This document shows positions 16,572-25,417 of a DNA stretch of 64,000 nucleotides, one piece after another (positions within the stretch are counted from its first letter, which is position 1; the number at the start of each line of letters is the position of its first letter). Origin of the DNA: CAWEPK01 sp963835595 (GTDB taxonomy: Bacteria; Desulfobacterota; Syntrophorhabdia; Syntrophorhabdales; WCHB1-27); NCBI GenBank assembly GCA_963835595.1, contig CAWIGL010000002.1:2108001-2172000 (forward strand), given 5' to 3'. The translations under genes and the position numbers were made by a program. The notes beneath the pieces were generated by a model, which saw only the letters and a list, made by a program, of their open reading frames with translations, did no database searches and was not told the DNA's origin.

Positions 16572-18307
16572 AAAGCTCTCTTTTCTTAAGGGTATTCCTG
16601 GGGTACCTGCTTGTCATCATCATGCTGTCGGGGATGAGCCTCCTCGCATTTTCAGGGGCCTTCGTCGAGCTCTACCGCAGGACGCTCACGGAGAACCTTA
16701 CGAACATCGCGTCCGCCCTCAAGGACGAGGCGGCTGCATCTATCGGAAGCCCGGACGGGAGAGGCCGGCTCGAAGGGCAGGTGAAGCGCCTCGGAGGACA
16801 GCTAAGGACGAGGATCACCATAATCGACCCGGCGGGGACGGTCCTTGCGGATTCCGAGAACGACCCGGCGCGGATGGAGAACCATGCGAGCCGGCCGGAA
16901 GTCCAGGAAGCGCTGAAAGGCAGGAAAGGCGTCTCCACCCGGTTCAGCAGCACGATGAACCAGGAGGTGCTCTACGTCGCCCTGCCCCTGGAAAAAGACG
17001 GCCGCCTCACCGGCATCGTGAGGACGAGCCTTTTCGTCAAGGACATAAAGCTGCCGGGCAACCTGTTGCGCAACATCGGCGTGATGTGGGCCGTTTTTTC
17101 GCTCCTTGCCCTCGTCGTCGCAGTCATCGTTTCGAGGAGCGTGTCGAGGCCGATAAGGGAGCTGACCCTGGCTGCCCAGAGGCTTGCCTCCGGGGACTTC
17201 GGCGCGCGGGTCTTCCTGAAGGGGAACGACGAGTTCCGGGCGCTCGCCGACACTTTCAACTCGACGAGCCGCCGGCTCAAATCGGCGTTCGACGAGCTGG
17301 GGCGGCAGAAGGCGGAGCTGAAGAGCATCATCGACTCGCTGCGCGAGGGACTGGTAGTCATCAACAAGAAGGGCGAGGTCATTTACTGCAACGAGAGCCT
17401 TAAAAGCATCCTCGGCGCCCCATCGGGCATCGAAGGGCAGTTGTACTGGGAGGCCCTCGGGCAATCGCGCTTTATAGAGATCCTGGAGAGGGCAAGGGGC
17501 GGAAAGATCAGCCCCGTCGAGGAGGTGGAGATCGACGGTCGCATGTTCCTGTGCAGCGCGGCCCGCATCGACCACGAGGACGAGATCGTCCTCGTCCTGC
17601 ACGATATCACGAGCATGAGGGAGATCGAGAAGATCAAGCGGGACCTCGTTTCGAGCGTCTCCCACGAGCTGCGCACGCCCCTTACCTCGATAAAGGGGTT
17701 CGCCGAGACCCTTGAGGAGGAGGTGGACGAGAAGTCGAGGCACTACGTGGAGATCATCAAGAGGAACACGGACAGGCTCATCAACATAGTCCGCGACCTG
17801 CTGCTCTTGTCGCAGCTTGAGGAGAAGGCGACGGGGCTTGAGATAGAGGAGGTCGATCTCAGGGGCCTGGCGGAGCGGACGATACGCATATTCGAGCACC
17901 AGGCGAAGCAAAAGGACCTTGAATTGACGCTCGACTGCGCGGAAGGACTGCCGCCCGTTATGGCGGACCCGTTCAAGATCGAGCAGATGCTCATAAACCT
18001 CCTCGACAACGCGATCAAGTACACGGACAGGGGATCGGTCACTCTCTCCGTCCGCCAGGCGGGCGCCCGCGTGACGGTCGAGGTGCGCGATACGGGCATA
18101 GGGATGCCGAAGGACAAGCTGTCCCGGATATTCGAGAGGTTCTACGTGATCGACAAGTCGAGGTCGCGGAAAACGGGGGGCACGGGCCTGGGCCTCTCCA
18201 TCGTCAAGCACATCGTGCTGCTCCACGGGGGCGACATCGAGGTGGAGAGCGCGCCCGGAAGAGGGAGCAGCTTCCTTGTAACGCTGCCCCTTTCGCCGCC
18301 GGAATGA
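16568..18307 (+). CDS. phoR: Phosphate sensor histidine kinase PhoR
   Basis: A 579-residue membrane kinase. Helix 1 is at residues 7-29, followed by a periplasmic sensor of about 130 residues; helix 2 is near 165-187. Then come HAMP (SRPIRELTLAAQRLASGDF), a PAS region (IIDSLREGLVVINKKGEVIYCN), the H-box SSVSHELRTPLTS with His366, the N-box NLLDNAIKY and the G-boxes DTGIGMP and GGTGLGLSIV. The presence of a large extracytoplasmic domain separates it from the short E. coli-type PhoR and resembles the PhoR/PnpS type of other phyla. It should act with PhoU and the Pst transporter to sense phosphate. Confidence 0.92.
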   Translation: MKSSLFLRVFLGYLLVIIMLSGMSLLAFSGAFVELYRRTLTENLTNIASALKDEAAASIGSPDGRGRLEGQVKRLGGQLRTRITIIDPAGTVLADSENDPARMENHASRPEVQEALKGRKGVSTRFSSTMNQEVLYVALPLEKDGRLTGIVRTSLFVKDIKLPGNLLRNIGVMWAVFSLLALVVAVIVSRSVSRPIRELTLAAQRLASGDFGARVFLKGNDEFRALADTFNSTSRRLKSAFDELGRQKAELKSIIDSLREGLVVINKKGEVIYCNESLKSILGAPSGIEGQLYWEALGQSRFIEILERARGGKISPVEEVEIDGRMFLCSAARIDHEDEIVLVLHDITSMREIEKIKRDLVSSVSHELRTPLTSIKGFAETLEEEVDEKSRHYVEIIKRNTDRLINIVRDLLLLSQLEEKATGLEIEEVDLRGLAERTIRIFEHQAKQKDLELTLDCAEGLPPVMADPFKIEQMLINLLDNAIKYTDRGSVTLSVRQAGARVTVEVRDTGIGMPKDKLSRIFERFYVIDKSRSRKTGGTGLGLSIVKHIVLLHGGDIEVESAPGRGSSFLVTLPLSPPE

Positions 18308-18337
18308 GCTGTTTCCCGTGAAACGGCCCTTTCGCTG

Positions 18338-18396
18338 CTTAATTAATCGAACCTTAACAAAAGATTAATCATCGCTTAACCGCTGCAACGTAAGAT
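18338..18396 (+). promoter_or_regulatory. Pho-box-like repeats and promoter of pstS
   Basis: CTTAAC (18353-18358), ATTAAT (18364-18369) and CTTAAC (18375-18380) recur with exactly 11-bp period; a further CTTAAT lies at 18338-18343. The array covers the -35 position of a TAAGAT -10 (18391-18396), with no good -35 itself, as expected for a PhoB/PhoP-activated promoter. The 11-bp period and TTAAC core resemble Bacillus-type PhoP sites more than the E. coli box. Confidence 0.75.
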
Positions 18397-18433
18397 AGGG
18401 CATCGGTAAAACCAAAAAAAACGGAGGACCCCG

Positions 18434-19477
18434 ATGCGAAATCTGATGAAGCTTTTTCTCGTTCTGGCTCTGTTGTCATTCCCGGTGCTCGGCCTCGCCG
18501 CCGACCAGCAGGAGCTGACCGGCGCAGGCGCCACCTTCCCCTACCCGCTCTATTCCAAGATGTTCGACGTCTACAGCAAGGAGTATGGCGTAAAGGTCAA
18601 CTACCAGGCCATAGGCTCCGGCGGAGGCATACGCCAGCTCATCAACAAGACGGTCGATTTCGGAGGCAGCGACGCGATTATGCGCGATGAAGATGCGAAG
18701 GCTGCGGGCGCGCCCGTGCTGCACATCCCTACGTGCGCCGGCGCGGTAGTCATTACGTATAACCTCCCCGGAAGCCCTGGCATCCGGCTTACGCCCGAGC
18801 TGATAGCCGACGTATTCCTGGGCAAGATCAAGAAATGGGACGATCCCCTGATCGCGGCCGCAAACCCCGGCTTCAAGCCGGCCGCCCTGCCGATTACCGT
18901 AGTCCATCGCTCCGACGGAAGCGGCACCACGAACATATTCAGCGATTATCTGAGCAAGGTCAGCAAGGAGTGGAAGGAGAAGGTCGGCGTGGGCACGGCC
19001 CTCAACTGGCCCGTCGGCCTGGGCGCGAAGGGCAACCCCGGCGTGGCCGGGCTTGTGAAGCAGACGCCTGGCAGCTTCGGCTACGTCGAGCTGATCTACG
19101 CGCTGCAGAACAAGATGCCTTACGCCACCCTGAAGAACAAGAGCGGCAACTTCGTGAAGCCCACGCTCGGGTCTACGAGCACCGCGATGAACGTGACGCT
19201 CCCCGCGGACATGAAGGTGAGCCTTACCGATACGGATGCCCACGAAGGGTACCCCATAGCCGGCCTTACCTGGATACTCGTTTACAAGGAACAGGCGTAT
19301 CAGGGCCGCACGGCGGCCAAGGCCGGGGAGACGGTGCGGCTCCTCAGGTGGATGACCCACGAAGGTCAGAAATATTGCGAGCCTATGCAGTACGCCCCGC
19401 TTTCGAAGAAGGCGGTGGAAAAGGTGGACGCCCTCATCGGGTCGATCACCTATAACGGGAAAGGTATTCCGAAGTGA
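18434..19477 (+). CDS. pstS: Phosphate-binding protein PstS
   Basis: Periplasmic phosphate-binding protein, 347 residues, with a Sec signal peptide (MRNLMKLFLVLALLSFPVLGLAA). Phosphate-contact motifs are visible: GAGATFPYPLYSKM, IGSGGGIRQL, FGGSDA, HRSDGSGTTNIFSDYL and the C-terminal PIAGLTWILVYK. It starts with a good ribosome site (GGAGG) after the Pho-box promoter and overlaps pstC by 4 nt (GTGA). Confidence 0.97.
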   Translation: MRNLMKLFLVLALLSFPVLGLAADQQELTGAGATFPYPLYSKMFDVYSKEYGVKVNYQAIGSGGGIRQLINKTVDFGGSDAIMRDEDAKAAGAPVLHIPTCAGAVVITYNLPGSPGIRLTPELIADVFLGKIKKWDDPLIAAANPGFKPAALPITVVHRSDGSGTTNIFSDYLSKVSKEWKEKVGVGTALNWPVGLGAKGNPGVAGLVKQTPGSFGYVELIYALQNKMPYATLKNKSGNFVKPTLGSTSTAMNVTLPADMKVSLTDTDAHEGYPIAGLTWILVYKEQAYQGRTAAKAGETVRLLRWMTHEGQKYCEPMQYAPLSKKAVEKVDALIGSITYNGKGIPK

Positions 19478-20466
19478 GATTTTCCGGGCGGATGGAGACG
19501 GGCGCCGGCATGATGACCCGCACCGCAGGTCAGGGAAAAGACCTCTCCCGGGACGCGGCGAGGGTATACTCCGGCGCCGTCCGGGGCTCGCGCGCCCTCA
19601 TGTCGGAGACCGCCTTCAGGCGGCTGCTCCGTCTGACCGGCGTGGGCGTCATTCTTCTGCTCGCGGCGATCCTCGCGTCATTGTTCGTCGCGTCGATGCC
19701 TGCCATCGCCCGGAACGGCTTCGCTTTCATTACGGGGACCGTCTGGGACCCCGTAGCCGAACGGTTCGGCTCCCTGCCTTTCCTCGTCGGCACGCTCATG
19801 ACATCCTTTCTCGCCCTTTTGATCTCCCTCGTCTTCTCCCTGGCCGTCTCGATCTTCCTCGGCGAATATTTCCGCAAGGGCGTCGCATCATCCCTCGTCA
19901 AGACGGTCGTCGAGCTCCTCGCGGGCATCCCTTCCGTCATCTACGGGTTCTGGGCGCTCTTTTTTCTTGTCCCCTCCGTGAGGTTCGTCGAGATTAAGAC
20001 GGGCGTCCTCCCCTACGGGGTGGGCATCCTCGCCGCCTCCCTGGTGCTCTCCATAATGATTATCCCCTATTCGGCATCGCTGGCGAGGGAGGTGATAGGG
20101 CTCGTGCCTGCGGATTTGAAGGAGGCGGCCTTCTCCCTCGGCGCGACGCGGTTCGAGGTCATAAGAAAGGTGGTCCTCCCGTATGCGCGCTCGGGGCTGG
20201 TTGCGGGGGTGCTCCTTTCGCTCGGGCGGGCCCTCGGCGAGACGATGGCCGTAACGATGGTGATAGGCAACTCGAACATGCTGCCGAAGGGCATCTTCGG
20301 CCCGGCCAACACCATGGCCAGCATCATCGCGAACGAGTTTTCGGAGGCGACCGGCAGGTTCTACCTGGCGAGCCTGATCGAGATAGCCCTGGTGCTCTTC
20401 ATCGTGACGGCCTTCATCAACATCATAGGCAAGGTCGTCATAATGAAGATGAGCGTGGAGGCGTGA
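19474..20466 (+). CDS. pstC: Phosphate ABC transporter permease PstC
   Basis: A 330-residue inner-membrane permease with six hydrophobic helices. The hallmarks are VVELLAGIPSVIYGFWALFF and the cytoplasmic loop EAAFSLGATRFEVIRKVVLPYARSG that contacts PstB, followed by GRALGETMAV. I used the GTG at 19474, which overlaps the pstS stop; an in-frame ATG at 19492 is also possible. It overlaps pstA by 4 nt. Confidence 0.95.
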   Translation: MRFSGRMETGAGMMTRTAGQGKDLSRDAARVYSGAVRGSRALMSETAFRRLLRLTGVGVILLLAAILASLFVASMPAIARNGFAFITGTVWDPVAERFGSLPFLVGTLMTSFLALLISLVFSLAVSIFLGEYFRKGVASSLVKTVVELLAGIPSVIYGFWALFFLVPSVRFVEIKTGVLPYGVGILAASLVLSIMIIPYSASLAREVIGLVPADLKEAAFSLGATRFEVIRKVVLPYARSGLVAGVLLSLGRALGETMAVTMVIGNSNMLPKGIFGPANTMASIIANEFSEATGRFYLASLIEIALVLFIVTAFINIIGKVVIMKMSVEA

Positions 20467-21317
20467 GCGTGAGAAAGAAGGACCTGCGAAGAAGGATGCT
20501 CTTCGACAAGCTGTTCAAGGGGGGCGTTATCGTCCTTTCTTTCATCTGTATGCTCCCCATGTTCCTGATCCTCTTTTTCATACTCAAGAACGGCATCTCG
20601 GTCATCAACTGGGATTTCCTCACGGCCCTTCCCAAGCCGATGGGCGAGGCGGGCGGGGGCATCTCGAACGCCCTTGCGGGCAGCCTGATCCTCATCGTCA
20701 TCGCCTGCCTTATATCGATACCCTTAGGCGTCTTCGCCGGCATCTACCTCTGCGAGTATAAAAAAGTCCACTTCACCTATTTTTCGAGGCTCTCCCTCGA
20801 AGTCTTGCAGGGCATACCGTCGATAGTGATCGGCATCATCGCCTATATCTGGATCGTCGTCCCGATGGGCGCCTTTTCCGCCCTCTCAGGCGGCGTGGCC
20901 TTAGGCATCATGATGCTCCCTGTAATCGTCATGTCTACCGAGGAGACGCTGAAGCTGATCCCCGACTCGTTAAAGGAGGCCTCCCTGGCCCTGGGCGTAC
21001 CCTATCCCCGCACGATACTCAAGGTGATCCTCCCCGCCGGCATGAGCGGCATAGTGACGGGCATCATCATCGGCATAGCGCGGATCGGGGGCGAGACGGC
21101 CCCGCTCCTTTTCACCGCCTTCGGCAGCCCGTTCATGGACCTCAGCATCTTCAAGCCCGTCAGCGCCCTGCCGCTGGTCGTCTTCAACTACGCGACGAGT
21201 CCCTACCCGGAATGGCACGCCCTGGCCTGGGGGGCGTCGTTCGTCCTGATCGCCTTTATCCTTTTCCTTAATATGCTCGCTAAATTGGTGACGCGGAGAT
21301 GGAAGGTACAGTTCTGA
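20463..21317 (+). CDS. pstA: Phosphate ABC transporter permease PstA
   Basis: A 284-residue permease partner of PstC. It has the paired motifs LSLEVLQGIPSIVIGIIAYIW and the EAA-like loop EASLALGVPYPRTILKVILPAG, followed by IARIGGETAPLLFTAFG, all typical of PstA. The start is a GTG overlapping the pstC stop; the 3' end overlaps pstB by 19 nt, so translation is coupled through the cluster. Confidence 0.95.
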   Translation: MSVRKKDLRRRMLFDKLFKGGVIVLSFICMLPMFLILFFILKNGISVINWDFLTALPKPMGEAGGGISNALAGSLILIVIACLISIPLGVFAGIYLCEYKKVHFTYFSRLSLEVLQGIPSIVIGIIAYIWIVVPMGAFSALSGGVALGIMMLPVIVMSTEETLKLIPDSLKEASLALGVPYPRTILKVILPAGMSGIVTGIIIGIARIGGETAPLLFTAFGSPFMDLSIFKPVSALPLVVFNYATSPYPEWHALAWGASFVLIAFILFLNMLAKLVTRRWKVQF

Positions 21318-22057
21318 GGATCGAAGATTTCAGCGCGGGGTTCGATGGGCAGATCGTCGTCAAGGGGATCACCCTGTCGATAGTGCGGAACAGGATAACG
21401 GCCATCATGGGGCCGTCCGGCTGCGGGAAGACGACGCTGATAAGGTGCATCAACCGTATGCACGAGCTGGTGCCGAACGCCAGCGTCTCCGGCAGGATGC
21501 TCCTTGACGACGAGGACGTATACGAGACGGACCCGATCATCGTGAGGCGGAAGATCGGCATGGTCTTCCAGAGGCCCAACCCGTTCCCGACGATGAGCAT
21601 CTACGACAACGTCGTGGCCGGGTACAACCTGAACGGCATACGGATACCCAAGGGCGACAAGGACCGGATAGTGGAAGAGTCGCTGCGGAAGGCGGCGCTC
21701 TGGGAAGAGGTGAAGGACGCCCTCCACAGGAAGGGCACTTTCTTATCCGGGGGCCAGCAGCAGCGGCTCTGTATAGCCCGTGCGCTGGCGATGTACCCTG
21801 AGATACTGCTCCTCGACGAGCCGACGTCCGCCCTCGACCCGAAGGCCACGGCCCATATAGAAGAGCTGGTCGTCGAGCTGAAGAACACGGTCACGATCAT
21901 CCAGGTGACGCACAACATCCCGCAGGCCGCCCGCATCTCGGACTTCACCGCCTTCATCTACCTGGGGGAGCTGGTCGAGTACGGACCGACGGAGAAGCTC
22001 TTTACCGTTCCGAAGGACAAGAGGACCGAGGAGTACCTGACGGGCAAGTTCGGATAG
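21299..22057 (+). CDS. pstB: Phosphate ABC transporter ATPase PstB
   Basis: A 252-residue ATPase. Walker A is GPSGCGKTTLIRCINRM, the Q-loop region GMVFQRPNPFPTMSIYDNV is diagnostic of PstB, the signature is LSGGQQQRLCIARAL, and Walker B is ILLLDEPTSALDP. It ends with the usual ERTEEYLTGKFG-like tail (here RTEEYLTGKFG). It energises phosphate import through PstC-PstA. Confidence 0.97.
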   Translation: MEGTVLRIEDFSAGFDGQIVVKGITLSIVRNRITAIMGPSGCGKTTLIRCINRMHELVPNASVSGRMLLDDEDVYETDPIIVRRKIGMVFQRPNPFPTMSIYDNVVAGYNLNGIRIPKGDKDRIVEESLRKAALWEEVKDALHRKGTFLSGGQQQRLCIARALAMYPEILLLDEPTSALDPKATAHIEELVVELKNTVTIIQVTHNIPQAARISDFTAFIYLGELVEYGPTEKLFTVPKDKRTEEYLTGKFG

Positions 22058-22069
22058 GAGGCGGAGGAA

Positions 22070-22739
22070 TTGCTCGAAGAACGCATGGCTGACCTGAGAC
22101 GCGAGATGACCGAGTACGCCGGTCTTGTCGAGCATATGATCGAGAAGAGCGTCAAGGGGCCTCCTGACGCGCAACCGTGCGATGCTCCTTCAAGTCCCCG
22201 AAAAGGACGAGCCGAGGGCCAACGACTGGGAGAACAGCCTCGACGAGCTCTGCCTCTATCTGATCGCGCAATTTCAGCCCAGGGCGAGGGACTTGAGGAC
22301 GATAGTCATGGCCCTTGGGATGAACAAGGACCTGGAGCGGATGGCCGACCACGCGGTCAATATCGCAGAGGACGCCCTCTACCTGATCGACAGGCCGCAG
22401 GTCAAGCCGCTCATCGACATCCCGCGCATGGCCCAGGAGGTGACGGGCATGGTCAGGGACAGCATCCTTGCGTTCATTACGCAGGACGCGAGGCTCGCGA
22501 AAGACGTCTGCGGCAGGGACAGCATCGTAGACGACTTAAACGGGAGGGTCACGAAAGAGCTTACCGACGCTATGGAGGACGACCCGTCCACCATCGAGCG
22601 CTCGATCCATCTGCTCAACATCTCCCGCAACCTGGAGCGCATCGCCGACCTCTCGACGAACATAGGCGAAGACGTCATATTCATGGCCGAGGGCATCGTC
22701 ATAAAGCACCACAAGTACGAGCGGGAGACGGTGGGGTAG
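22070..22739 (+). CDS. phoU: Phosphate regulator PhoU (one frame break)
   Basis: Two-repeat helical PhoU, about 222 residues after repair. It begins at a TTG (22070) behind GGAGGCGGAGG, or at the ATG 22085, with LRREMTEYAGLVEHMIEKS. The frame breaks at 22159-22160, where g and c both fill the third position of a Gly codon. Downstream the two metal-binding repeats are clear: MNKDLERMADHAVNIAE and SRNLERIADLSTNIGED (the E/DxxxD motif). It signals between the Pst transporter and PhoR. The break is probably an assembly artefact. Confidence 0.92.
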
Positions 22740-22810
22740 CGCACAAAAAGCCGCATAGACAGCCCGGTAATCCATCTTTATCGTCAGACGTTTTGAGGGA
22801 AGGTAAAGAG

Positions 22811-22885
22811 CGTCCCCAAGGGGATTTGAACCCCTGTCGCCGGCTTGAAAGGCCGGTGTCCTGGGCCAGGCTAGACGATGGGGAC
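22811..22885 (-). tRNA. tRNA-Glu (UUC)
   Basis: Minus-strand tRNA of about 75 nt. Acceptor GTCCCCA pairs with TGGGGAC, discriminator G at 22811, anticodon loop CTTTCAA between CCGGC and GCCGG (anticodon TTC), T-arm AGGGG TTCAAAT CCCCT. CCA is not encoded. It lies 3 nt after tRNA-Lys on the same strand. Confidence 0.96.
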
Positions 22886-22888
22886 CTT

Positions 22889-22961
22889 TGGGCCGTGCAA
22901 GATTCGAACTTGCGACTCTCTGCTTAAAAGGCAGATACTCTGCCAACTGAGTTAACGGCCC
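22889..22961 (-). tRNA. tRNA-Lys (UUU)
   Basis: Minus-strand 73-nt tRNA. Acceptor GGGCCGT pairs with ACGGCCC, discriminator A, anticodon loop CTTTTAA between TCTGC and GCAGA (anticodon TTT), T-arm GCAAG TTCGAAT CTTGC. CCA is not encoded. It is the first gene of a two-tRNA transcript with tRNA-Glu. Confidence 0.97.
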
Positions 22962-22972
22962 GTGAACAAAAG

Positions 22973-23001
22973 AAAATAGCGAACTTTTCCCGTAAAGTCA
23001 A
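22973..23001 (-). promoter_or_regulatory. Promoter of the tRNA-Lys/tRNA-Glu unit
   Basis: On the minus strand TTGACT (22996-23001) and TATTTT (22973-22978) are spaced by 17 bp and end 11 bp before the tRNA-Lys 5' end. Confidence 0.8.
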
Positions 23002-23025
23002 GATAGGTAGTGCGGAAAGCGCATC

Positions 23026-23054
23026 TTGCCGAGGGATGCTGCCCGTAGTATAAT
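23026..23054 (+). promoter_or_regulatory. Promoter of the DUF4337 gene
   Basis: TTGCCG (23026-23031) and a perfect TATAAT (23049-23054) with a 17-bp spacer, 73 bp before the chosen ATG and divergent from the tRNA promoter. Confidence 0.7.
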
Positions 23055-23127
23055 TGACCCCACCGCCCGGTCCTCGCGGCTTATGAAGGCCGGGTCCGGG
23101 GGTGCGAAAAATGACCGGGGGGTCGAG

Positions 23128-23715
23128 ATGGCGGAGACCGAGTTACCGAACGTCCACGAGCTGGAAGAAGCCGGGTCGAAGAAATTCACGAAAGGCGTAG
23201 CCCTTGCCACGGCCTGCTACGCGGTCATCCTCGCCATGACGGCCCTCGGCGGCAACAACGCCACGAAAGAGATGCTCCTCGCGCAGCAGGAGGCATCCAA
23301 CCAGTGGGCGTACTACCAGGCGAAGGCGATGCGGGAGAACCTGTACCGGGTCCAGCGCATGAGCCTGGAGGCTGCTTTCATGGAAAGACGGGGGACCATG
23401 CGGCCGGAGGCGCGGGAGCACTTCGAGGCCGGGATAAAGAAGATGTCGGACGAGGAAGCCCGGTACGCCTCCGAGAAGAAAGAGATCGAGCGCGAGGCGC
23501 GAAAAGCTGAGCACGAGCGGGACAAGTACAGGAAGAAAGACCCTTATTTCGACTTCGCCGAGGCCCTCTTGCAGATATCGATAGTGATGGCCTCGATAGC
23601 CATCCTGTCCGCGTCGCGGCCCGTTTTCTATTTCTCGTTCGTCGTCGCCGTTCTCGGCGCAGTCCTCTCGCTCAACGGGTATGCCATGTTCTTTCACCTG
23701 CCCTTTTTCCGGTAG
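23128..23715 (+). CDS. DUF4337 membrane protein
   Basis: A 195-residue protein matching the DUF4337 pattern: a first membrane helix (GVALATACYAVILAMTALGG), the NNATKEMLLAQQEASNQWAYYQAKAMRENLYR block, a charged coiled-coil (residues about 95-135) and two C-terminal helices (FAEALLQISIVMASIAILSA and FSFVVAVLGAVLSLNG). Function is unknown; members are widespread as single genes. The ATG at 23128 has GGGGGG upstream and lies downstream of a good promoter; an earlier in-frame start at 23026 would lie inside that promoter and is rejected. Confidence 0.85.
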   Translation: MAETELPNVHELEEAGSKKFTKGVALATACYAVILAMTALGGNNATKEMLLAQQEASNQWAYYQAKAMRENLYRVQRMSLEAAFMERRGTMRPEAREHFEAGIKKMSDEEARYASEKKEIEREARKAEHERDKYRKKDPYFDFAEALLQISIVMASIAILSASRPVFYFSFVVAVLGAVLSLNGYAMFFHLPFFR

Positions 23716-23737
23716 GGAACCGCTTCCGGCGCAATGT

Positions 23738-25386
23738 CTACGATAGCCCCAGCTTCCTCCTGATGTCCTCCTTGAGGGCCAGCTTATCGGCCTTTCCCAC
23801 TTTCGTGAGTGGGATGGCGTCGATGATCTCCAGGCGCTCGGGCAACTGGAGGACGGAGGCGCCGGCGTCCTTGAGGTAGGCGACAAGCTCCAGCAGGGTA
23901 AGACCGGCGCCTTCCTTGAGCCGCATGTAGGCGCAGATGCGCTCGCCAAGCACCGGATCGGGCATACCGATGACCGCTGCGTCCTCGACTGCCGGATGGC
24001 CGAGCGATCATCCGCTCGATGGCGACCGCGCTGATCGTCTCCCCGCCGCGCAGGATCGTCTCCTTGATCCTCCCCGTGATCGTCATCGTGCCCGATGCGT
24101 CGATCTTCGCCAGGTCGCCGGTCTTGAAAAAGCCGTCCTCGGTAAAGGTCTTCCTGTTGTCTTCCTCGGATTTGAAGTAGCCCGAGAAGATATTCGGCCC
24201 TTTTGCGACGAGCTCCCCTTCACGGCCGGGCGGCAACTCGCGGCCGTACCCGTCGATCACCTTGTACTGGGAATAGGGGCAGTCCTTTTGCCCTACGGTC
24301 GTGCAGATGGTCTCGATGTTTGCGTTGAGGCGGGTCATGGCTCCGAGACCTTCGGCCGCGCCGAGGGTGTTCACGAATTTGCAGCCTAGTCTTTCATAGA
24401 CGGCCCTCACCAGCTCCGGCGTGCTCGGCGCGCCGCCCGCGTAGATCTTCTTGAGCGAGCTGAGGTCGTGCTCCTTGAGGGTCGGGAGGCTCGACGATCC
24501 TCTGGACGAGGGCGGGCACGGTGGGGAAGGCCGTGATCTTCTCACGCTCTATGACCATGCAGATGTCTTCCGCGTCCGTCGAGTCGGTGAGGACATATTT
24601 TGCGTAGTTGAAAAATGCGCCGCCCACGCCCGTGTGCATGCCCTGGGCGTGGCTGACCGGGGCCGCTGTGAGCACCACGTCTTCGCTTGTGATCTCCCAA
24701 GCCCTCGAATGGTACTCGACGCTCGCGATGTAGTCGTTGTGCGTCCTGGGGACGGCCTTGGGCAGCCCGGTGGTCCCGCCCGTGAGGAGGATCATCGACA
24801 CCTCCATAGGGTCGGGACGCCGGCCGGCCAGGGCCTCAAGGTCCTCTGCGGAAGGCGCGCCTGGGCCTATCAGCGACTCAAGGGGCCTGAAGGCCGCGTC
24901 TGAGGCGCCGCGCACCGATATAAGATGGTGCAGCGACCCGTTTCTCTCCATCACCTGCTTGAGCATCGGCAGGTACTCGGTGTTCCTGTAGCGGTCAGGT
25001 CCGATCCACGCGACGGGATGGGTCAGGGAAGCGACGTGGAGGATTTCCGCGAGGCCGTGGCGGGCGATGAGGAGGACGGTTATAGCGCCGATCTTCTGGA
25101 GCGCGAAAAAGGTGACCACGTATTCGTGCCAGTTGGGTATCTGGACGAGCACGAAATCGCGCTGCCTGATCCCGAGGCCCATGAAACCCACGGCGAGGCG
25201 GTCGACCTTCGAGCGAAGCTGCCGGTAGGTGAAGCGGGCTGTGTCATCGACGAGGCCCTCTTTGTCCGGGTAGAGGTCCGTCGTCTTGTCGAACATGTCC
25301 CCCCACGTGATCCCGAGCCACCAGCTGTACTTGTCATACCTCTCCGCGTCTTCCGGCCTGTACGGCTCGAACCCCTCTATCGCCAA
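23738..25386 (-). CDS. EntE/DhbE-like acyl-activating ligase (two frame breaks)
   Basis: AMP-forming ligase of about 548 residues, broken into three frames. The ATP loop ILLTGGTTGLPKAVPRTHNDY and the N-terminal opening (YRPEDAERYDKYSWWLG, ITWGDMFDKTTDLYPDKEGLVDD) are closest to dihydroxybenzoate-AMP ligases; the A8/A10 region is GRIKETILRGGETISAVAIE to PLTKVGKADKLALKEDIRRK. The start is a TTG at 25386 with AAAGGAGG upstream. Breaks at 24489-24490 and 23999-24000 each carry g and c side by side at a third codon position. It is the last gene of the molybdenum hydroxylase cluster, so an aromatic or heteroaromatic acid-CoA ligase role is more likely than siderophore synthesis; this is inferred. 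Confidence 0.8.
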
Positions 25387-25417
25387 ATCGTGCCTCCTTT
25401 CGCCCCCAAAAGTCAGG

